Origin: an uncultured Porphyromonadaceae bacterium
GTDB lineage: Bacteria; Bacteroidota; Bacteroidia; Bacteroidales; Muribaculaceae
DNA length: 11,663 nucleotides
Assembly: GCA_937989585.1 (NCBI GenBank)
Contig: CALKRW010000026.1
Location: 1-11,663, forward strand
Direction of reading: 5' to 3'
A program made the position numbers and the translations under genes. The stretch's first letter is position 1. Each line of letters starts with the position of its first letter. Under the pieces are notes generated by a model that saw only the letters and a program-made list of their open reading frames with translations, was not told the origin of the DNA and made no database searches. Of this stretch, positions 5,296 to 11,663 are shown one piece after another.

Positions 5296-5742
5296 ATGAA
5301 ACATAACATAGAATTGCCGGAGGCAGACTTCTTCCAAGTCTATCTCCGAGGTCATCTCATTGACCATCATTTTCCCCAGAGAGACAATAAGAATTTTATA
5401 GAAACCCGCTCCGATGACGCATACGACACATTCGTGTCAGCGCGTCTGGAGGGCAAGCCCGTTCCGATTGCCCGTGAGCTGGCGATGCGCACACTCCTTG
5501 CCGGACTGTATGTGTCGCGCTACGACATTATATATAATGTGGTGGAGGAAAACCTCTGGCTGCGCCTGCCGCCGGAGTATATGCCTGATTTCGCCGTGCA
5601 TCTGCTCGGCCAGAAACCTGTCAGCGACATACTCGACCGCTACGAGGTCAACGGCGACTTCCTTGACAGGGAGACCCATCAACCGATGCTGACAGAACTG
5701 CTCGGAACAATAACCGAAATACTGGACAGCTATGGCTTATAA
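5296..5742 (+). CDS. DUF1896 family protein, 148 aa
   Basis: A small, soluble, acidic protein matching the DUF1896 family by eye: an N-terminal block YLRGHLIDHHFPQRDNKNFI (16-35), a central ELAMRTLLAGLYVSRYDIIY (61-80), and a C-terminal LTELLGTITEILDSY (132-146). The length is normal for the family. The function is unknown, but in Bacteroidales ICEs it regularly precedes the giant N-6 methylase/helicase gene, as here. Its last 11 nt overlap the start of that gene, implying one mRNA and coupled translation. Its ATG follows the structured leader by 9 nt, in a C-run with no Shine-Dalgarno, so leader structure rather than ribosome-binding strength may set its expression. An accessory role to the methylase/helicase is inferred from this pairing only. 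Confidence 0.87.
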   Translation: MKHNIELPEADFFQVYLRGHLIDHHFPQRDNKNFIETRSDDAYDTFVSARLEGKPVPIARELAMRTLLAGLYVSRYDIIYNVVEENLWLRLPPEYMPDFAVHLLGQKPVSDILDRYEVNGDFLDRETHQPMLTELLGTITEILDSYGL

Positions 5743-8700
5743 CCGCCTCCGTACCATGCGCGACAACATCGAGGCGATACGGCTCGTCCTGCGTCTCGGT
5801 GAAATCGGGCGCACTGCGCAATCAGCCGAAGAAAGGGATATACTGCGGAAATATGCCGGTTTTGGCGGACTGAAATGTATCCTCAATCCGGCCGACAACT
5901 TGGAAGATGTGGCGCAGTGGGCAAAATCCGACATAGAGCTTTTCGCCCCGACGGTAGAACTCCGTCGCCTTATTCACGAAAAAATAAAGGACGACAAGGA
6001 GTTTGCCCGGTATATGGATTCTCTGAAAGCCTCCGTCCTGACGGCTTTCTATACACCTGCGCCTGTCATTGACGCCATATCCGGCTCTCTGAAACAGGCG
6101 GGTATAGAGGTACGGAGTTTTCTTGAACCGTCAGCCGGACAGGGTGCATTTATAGATTCCTTCCTGCGCAACGATATGTATCCCGGTACGGAGGTGCTGG
6201 CATACGAAAAGGATTTGCTAACCGGCAAAATCCTTTCAGCCCTGCACCCGTCAATACTTACCCGCATTGAGGGCTTTGAAAAGATAGAGCGCGACTTCGA
6301 CGGATATTTTGATGTCGCCGCCTCCAATATCCCCTTCGGCAATTTCGCCGTGCCTGACCCGGCATATGCCGTCAGCAAGGATATTCCTTACCGTCAGGCA
6401 TCGAAGGCGATACACAACTATTTCTTTCTCAAAGCCCTTGATTCGGTGCGCGAGGGAGGACTGGTAGCCTTTATCGCGTCGCAAGGTGTAATGAACGCCG
6501 CATCCCCGTTTGTCAGACTGGAGATGATGAAACGTGCCGACCTTGTGGCAGCGTTGCGTATGCCGAACAACACGTTCAGCGAGAACGCCGGAACCGATGC
6601 GGGGTCTGACCTTATCATTCTCCAGAAACATAGCGACAAGAAGAATCTTTCCTTTGACGAGGAACTTTTCACGCAATCCGTTATCGACAACGCCACGAAG
6701 GTACCCGGCAACAAGTTCTTTCAGACATTTCCCGACAACGTAATATGTACTGATGCAAAAATGGGTACGGACCAATACGGCAAACCGGCGATTGTCTATA
6801 CTCATAAGGAAGGAGTTGACGGTATCGCCCACGATATAGGGACGGCTCTCCAATTATCATTCCGGCTGCGCCTTGACATAGACCGCTACAACGGCTACGC
6901 CCCCAAACTGACACCTCCGACATCCCCGACGGTCAGACAGGAGACCGCCGAGAAGAAAAATGAGGCTGTCAAGAGAACCACCGTTACAAAGGTGGCACCG
7001 CTGTTGGACCAGTACCGGGAAATGAAAAAGAGACATCCTGACGCCATACTGTTGTTCCGTGTCGGAGATTTCTATGAGATATTCGGAGAGGACGCAGTAA
7101 AAGCGTCCGAGATACTCGGCATAACCCTTACACGCCGCCTTAACGGGCCGACACGCAGTATCGAGCTTGCCGGATTCCCGCATCACGCCCTCGACACCTA
7201 TCTGCCCAAGCTCGTAAGAGCCGGACAGCGGGTGGCGATATGTGAGCAGTTGGAAGAACCGAAACATAAGGTCGTGGAGGAAATTACTCCTAATAATCCT
7301 CCAAATAATCCTGTTTCTGATACTCCTACTCCTAATAATAAAGGAGTAGAGAAACATAATAATGGAGTGGAGCCTCCGGTTGAAACAAAGGTTGAACAGG
7401 AACCGGCACCTGAACCGATGCAAGAACCTCAGACGGCTCAACCGTCAACCTCTGAACCGCCCGTAACTGCACCCGCAGATAAACCGCAGGAAATAGAGAC
7501 CGACGGCGCACCCGATTACAGCGGCGACTATGACCCACGGCTTTTTGCCTATAATCTTTTCGGAGAACTGGAGCCAATCGGCAAACCTCAACGCAGGCAT
7601 AAGGCAGAACCGAAAAATGACAAAAGCGAGGCAAAACCTGTCAGCCGTCCTAAGAAGGATGCGCCATTGCCGCCCAAAGCCAAATTCCGTCAGCTCACCG
7701 ACAAGGAGCTGGAGTTTTACGGCTCCCTGAACTGGGATGACAATCCGCCTATAAACGGCTTCTACGAGGCTATGATGTCTATCGCCCACCGACAGCTGGA
7801 GGAAAGGGCGAGAATGGAGGCGGAAGCCATGTCCGCCGAGGCAGCCAGAGCTGCGGGCATCGCCCCCGGCGAGACATACATCGAAAAGACCGAGGGGGAT
7901 TTCATACCCGGCGGCCGCAACCGTCAGCCGAAAGTCACTGCCATACCGATAGAGGATGCGGGACCGGATATGTCGCCGAGAAAATTCTCGGAGGACATAC
8001 GGCCTTTCCACAAGAACGGCTCTATGGTGGTGGACAACGGTCAAGTCGGATTTCTCTCCGATGTCAGGAAGAACGGCGCGACATTCAAGCCCATGCGCAT
8101 AAAACCGGAACAGGCACAGCGCGCCATGCTCTATATAACCCTGTCGGAGACATACCAGCAGCTTTATGACTACGAGGCGGCGACACAGAAACCGTCGGAA
8201 GAACTGCGCGAACACCTCAACCAGTATTACGATGAGTTCGTGGAGCGTTACGGGCATCTCAACGAGAAAGCCAATGCCAAGCTGATTATGATGGACGCCA
8301 ACGGCATGGATTCCCTTGCTCTGGAGCGTGCCGAGGCGGGGCTGTTTGTCAAGGCCGACATCTTCGACCATCCAGTTGCCTTCAATATCCACGAGGTGAC
8401 TTCGGTCGATACCCCGATGGAGGCGTTGGCGGCGTCGCTCAACAAGTACGGCGATGTGAGACTCGAATATATGTCCTCCCTTGTGGATATGGATGAGAAC
8501 CGAATTGCCGAAGAACTTAAGGGTCATATCTATTTCAATCCTCTTGTGTCGGAATACGAGACCGCCGACCGCTTCGTTGCCGGAAACGTGGTGAAGAAAG
8601 CGGAGATGATTGAACAGTGGATTAAAGACCATGACGCCCATGACAGCCGGATTGACGAAAGTCTTTCGGCGTTGAAGGACGCTGTTCCCCGCAGGATCAC

Positions 8701-11663
8701 TTTCGAGGAGCTTGATTTCAATTTCGGTGAGAGGTGGATACCCACAGGCATCTACTCCGCATACATGACACACTTTTATGATACTGATGTAAAAGTCGTG
8801 TATTCTCCCATGCTTGATGAGTATTCGGTAACCAACTCCGGGGGCAATATGAAGATATGGGAGGAATATTGTGTGCGCGGTCAATACCGCTCCTATGACG
8901 GCATGAGCCTGTTGAAACACGCCCTTCACAACACCGTGCCTGAGATAAAGAAGTGCATCGGCCAGGACGACCACGGCAACGACATCAAGGTGCCGGATTC
9001 AGAGGCGATACAACTCGCCAATTCAAAGATTGAAGAAATCCGCGACGGCTTTACCGAATGGCTGGAGGCGCAAAGCCCGGAGTTCAAGGAGAGGCTTGTT
9101 GACCTCTATAACCGCAAGTTCAACTGTTTTGTCCGACCGAGGTATGACGGCTCACACCAGACTTTCCCCGGCCTCAACCTGAAGATGCTGGCTGACCGTT
9201 ACGGGATACATTCGATATATGCCTCGCAGAAGGACTGCGTATGGATGCTTAAACAGAACGGCGGCGGCATAGCCGACCATCAGGTAGGTACGGGCAAGAC
9301 ACTGATAATGTGCATCGCCGCCCACGAGATGAAGCGTTTGGGCATGGTGCATAAGCCGATGATTATCGGACTGAAAGCCAATGTAGCCGACATAGCCATG
9401 ACCTATCAGACGGCCTATCCCGACGCCCGCATCCTGTATGCCGATGAAAAGAGCTACACGGCGCAGAACCGTGTCCGTTTCTTCAACAATATCCGAAACA
9501 ACGACTATGACTGCATAATAATGTCGCACGACCAGTTCGGCAAGATACCGCAGTCGCCGGAGTTGCAGCAGGAGATACTGGAGGCGGAATTAAACACAGT
9601 CGAGGAAAACCTTGATGTAGTCCGTCAGCAGGGAAAGGATGTGTCGCGCGGTATGCTCAGGGGTCTGGAGACCCGCAAGAAGAACCTTGAGGCGAAGCTG
9701 GAGACGGTGCGCTATCAGATAGACCACCGCACCGACGATGTGATTGACTTCCGTCAGATGGGCATAGACCACATTTTCGTGGACGAATCGCACCAGTTCA
9801 AGAATCTTATGTTCAACACCCGCCACAACCGTGTCGCGGGTCTGGGCAACTCGGACGGTAGCCAACGCGCCCTCAACCTCCTTTTCGCCATACGCACCAT
9901 TCAGGAGCGCAACGGCAGGGATTTGGGAGCCACTTTCCTCAGCGGCACCACAATCAGCAACTCGTTGACAGAGCTTTACTTACTGTTCAAATATCTGCGT
10001 CCGAAAGAACTTGAAAGACAGGATATTCGATGTTTCGACGCTTGGGCGGCAATCTTTGCGAAGAAAACCACCGACTTCGAGTTCAATGTCACCAATAATA
10101 TTGTGGCAAAGGACAGATTCAGGTACTTTATCAAGGTGCCGGAACTGGCGGCGTTTTATAATGAGATCACGGACTACCACACGGCGGAGGATGTGGGTGT
10201 TGACCGTCCTGAAAAACGGGAGATACTCCACAACATACCGCCAACACCACAGCAGGAGATGTTCATTCAGAAGCTGATGGAGTTTGCCAAGACCGGCGAC
10301 GCCACTCTGCTGGGGCGCGGAGCGTTGTCTGATAAGGAGCGAAAGGGCAAGATGCTCATCGCCACTGATTATGCCCGCAAGATGGCTCTTGATATGCGCA
10401 TGATTGACCCTTCCTATGAGGATAACCCGGACAACAAAGCCTCGCATTGCGCCCGTATGATTGCCGAGTATTACCGTAAGTTTGACGCTCAGAAAGGCAC
10501 ACAGTTTGTTTTCAGCGACTTGGGAACCTACAAGCCCGGCGAGTGGTCGGTTTACAGTGAAATCAAGCGCAAACTTGTCGAGGATTACGGTATCCCGGCG
10601 CATGAAATCCGGTTTATACAGGAGTGCAAGACCGCGAAATCGCGGAAAGCCGTCATAGAGGCCATGAACGAGGGAACCGTCAGGGTGCTTTTCGGTTCGA
10701 CATCCATGCTGGGGACAGGCGTAAACGCCCAGAAAAGGGCTGTCGCGGTCCATGAGCTTGACACACCGTGGCGTCCCAGCGACTTGGAGCAGCGCGAGGG
10801 CCGTGCCATACGTAAGGGCAACGAGGTCGCAAAGCTCTACAACGACAACAAAGTCGATGTGATAATCTATGCCGTGGAGAGGTCGCTGGATTCCTACAAG
10901 TTCAACCTTCTTCACTGCAAACAGACATTCATATCGCAGTTGAAACGTGGCGCGCTTGGGGCGAGAACCATTGATGAAGGCTCTATGGACGAGGACACCG
11001 GCATGAACTTCTCGGAATATATGGCTATTCTCAGCGGCAACACTGACCTGCTTGAAAAGGCCAAACTTGAAAAGCGCATCGGCGCACTGGAGAGTGAACG
11101 TAAGGCGCACGGCAAGGGAAAGGCTGACAGCGAGTATAAGTTGCGCTCTCTGAACGACGACATCGGAAAGAACGAGATTACCATGCGGAAAATGCAGTCG
11201 GATCTGGACAAATATCAGGCAGCCGTAAAGCGTGATGATGAAGGTAATCCGTTGCCCGGTCTGACCCTCGACGGTTGCAGGTTCACTGATATTCAGAACA
11301 TGGGTATCCATCTGCAAGGTCTGGCACAGCGTACCAACACCCACGGCGAGTCTGTCCGTGTCGGCGAGGTCTATGGCTTTCCGATAAGCATTGCCTCCGA
11401 GAAAACCTTGACTGACGGCATCGAGGCTGTGCAGAACCGCTTTGTCGTGGAGGGCGAGTACAAGTATCGATACAACAACGGCTTTATCGCTATGAGCGAT
11501 ACAAAAGCCGCCTGCATGAACTTCGTCAACGCTCTGGAGCGTCTTCCCGAAATCATACGCCAGTATGAGGAACGCACCGAGAAGATGCGGAAGGATGTGC
11601 CGTTGCTCGAAGCCATCATCGCAAAGCCGTGGGGCAAGGAGGATGAGCTGAAAGCGTTGAAAT
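5732..11663 (+). CDS. Giant N-6 DNA methylase / MutS-I / SNF2-type helicase fusion, 3' end cut by window
   Basis: The frame is open for 1977 codons to the window end, without a stop. Start ATG 5732 overlaps DUF1896 by 11 nt; ATG 5756 is the alternative. Domains in order: residues 38-345, N-6 adenine methylase, with [14 protein letters not shown], the SAM motif [11 protein letters not shown] (130-140), the catalytic motif SNIPFG (198-203, the NPPF/NVPF equivalent) and [20 protein letters not shown]; residues 421-511, a MutS domain I with GDFYEIF (F447, E449); residues 515-600, a Pro/Asn/Glu/Thr-rich linker; residues 600-1150, a family-specific middle region with charged helices ([12 protein letters not shown] at 766-777); residues about 1160-1430, helicase lobe 1 with QVGTGKT (1184-1190, Walker A), DESH (1351-1354) and [11 protein letters not shown] (1404-1414); residues about 1590-1730, lobe 2 with [12 protein letters not shown] (1656-1667) and [10 protein letters not shown] (1687-1696, arginine motif); then coiled-coil-like sequence from 1774. 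Such proteins are thought to process or protect element DNA during transfer. Methylation and ATPase motifs look intact. The presence of MutS-I is unusual. Confidence 0.93.
   Translation, partial: [1977 protein letters not shown]
6992..7264 (+). other. Segment encoding a MutS domain I (mismatch-recognition fold)
   Basis: Residues 421-511 of the giant protein follow the N-terminal domain of MutS in order: [20 protein letters not shown] parallels MutS [40 protein letters not shown] parallels [20 protein letters not shown]; then [28 protein letters not shown] and [10 protein letters not shown] parallel LDISLTKR, MAGIPYHAVENYLAKLV and VAICEQIGDP. The Phe-x-Glu that MutS wedges at a mismatch is present (F447, E449). 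The rest of MutS (connector, core, clamp, ATPase) is absent, so this is a domain borrowed for DNA recognition. Confidence 0.85.
7286..7349 (+). repeat. AT-rich microrepeats in the linker after MutS-I
   Basis: ACTCCTAATAAT occurs at 7286-7297 and again at 7328-7339. CTACTCCT (7326-7333) and AGGAGTAG (7342-7349) form a perfect 8-bp inverted repeat with an 8-nt loop. The stretch uses AAT and CCT codons and is AT-rich against the GC-rich gene around it. It encodes the Asn/Pro-rich linker, and the frame is kept throughout. Confidence 0.7.

Noticed and set aside
7021..7264. Separate mutS gene or gene fragment
   Set aside because: The MutS-like segment is in frame within the giant ORF, with no stop, frameshift or own start, so it is a domain of the fusion and not a pseudogene.
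6251..7441. Two minus-strand frames (200 and 194 codons) opposite the methylase and MutS-I region
   Set aside because: They overlap clear methylase and MutS-I coding on the plus strand and encode no recognisable motifs.
7445..8974. 509-codon minus-strand frame opposite the giant gene
   Set aside because: It lies wholly antisense to the well-supported methylase/helicase. Its product shows no family motifs, and long antisense frames are expected in a gene with this GC-rich codon bias.
9980..11344. 454-codon minus-strand frame opposite the helicase C-terminal half
   Set aside because: It is antisense to conserved helicase motifs (SGTT, [10 protein letters not shown]) and its own translation has no recognisable domain; a shadow frame.
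1..11663. CRISPR array, tRNA, rRNA or insertion sequence
   Set aside because: No regularly spaced repeats, no tRNA-like cloverleaf with CCA/T-loop signature, no rRNA-like stretch and no transposase motifs were seen. The 5185-5286 cloverleaf-like fold lacks tRNA consensus loops.

Overview
The window looks like one end of an integrative and conjugative element (ICE, conjugative transposon) of a gut Bacteroidales bacterium (Bacteroides/Prevotella/Muribaculaceae type). This rests on a DUF4099/DUF3945 protein, a DUF1896 protein and a giant N-6 DNA methylase/SNF2-type helicase in the order typical of such elements, on a Bacteroidetes-type promoter -7 box (TATCTTTG), and on a tyrosine integrase next to small helix-turn-helix proteins. 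No ribosomal, metabolic or clearly chromosomal gene is visible. I cannot name the species.

Layout. (1) Positions 1-1077 are visibly AT-richer than the rest. They hold the 3' part of a tyrosine recombinase with all catalytic residues, a strong bidirectional terminator, and a convergent small helix-turn-helix gene on the minus strand. (2) Positions 1078-1649 have no convincing gene but contain several inverted and direct repeats that could be control sites. (3) Positions 1650-2214 hold a compact run of tiny plus-strand reading frames: a possible 33-residue ORF, a 38-residue ORF, and a 109-residue helix-turn-helix protein whose ATG overlaps the preceding stop by 4 nt. (4) Positions 2291-5073 hold the DUF4099/DUF3945 gene followed by a 388-residue protein in the slot usually held by the element's topoisomerase III. 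That protein aligns by eye to TopB but has lost the TOPRIM acidic triad and the arginine beside the active-site tyrosine. (5) Positions 5074-5295 carry a Bacteroidetes-type promoter box and a leader able to fold as a four-way (cloverleaf-like) structure with a terminator-like hairpin and a 27-codon ORF. (6) From 5296 to the window end lie a DUF1896 gene and, overlapping it by 11 nt, a giant gene of at least 1977 codons, still open at the window edge.

How they may work together. The integrase and the small DNA-binding proteins are candidates for integration, excision and its control. The downstream block is probably a DNA-processing module: a methylase/translocase that recognises and remodels element DNA, with DUF3945, topoisomerase-like and DUF1896 partners. 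Two departures from the usual picture stand out: the topoisomerase-like protein looks like a pseudoenzyme, and the giant protein carries a MutS domain I (mismatch-recognition fold, with its Phe-x-Glu motif) between its methylase and helicase parts. The leader RNA between the two halves of the module is the best candidate regulatory element. All homology statements come from reading the translated sequence by eye; no search was run.
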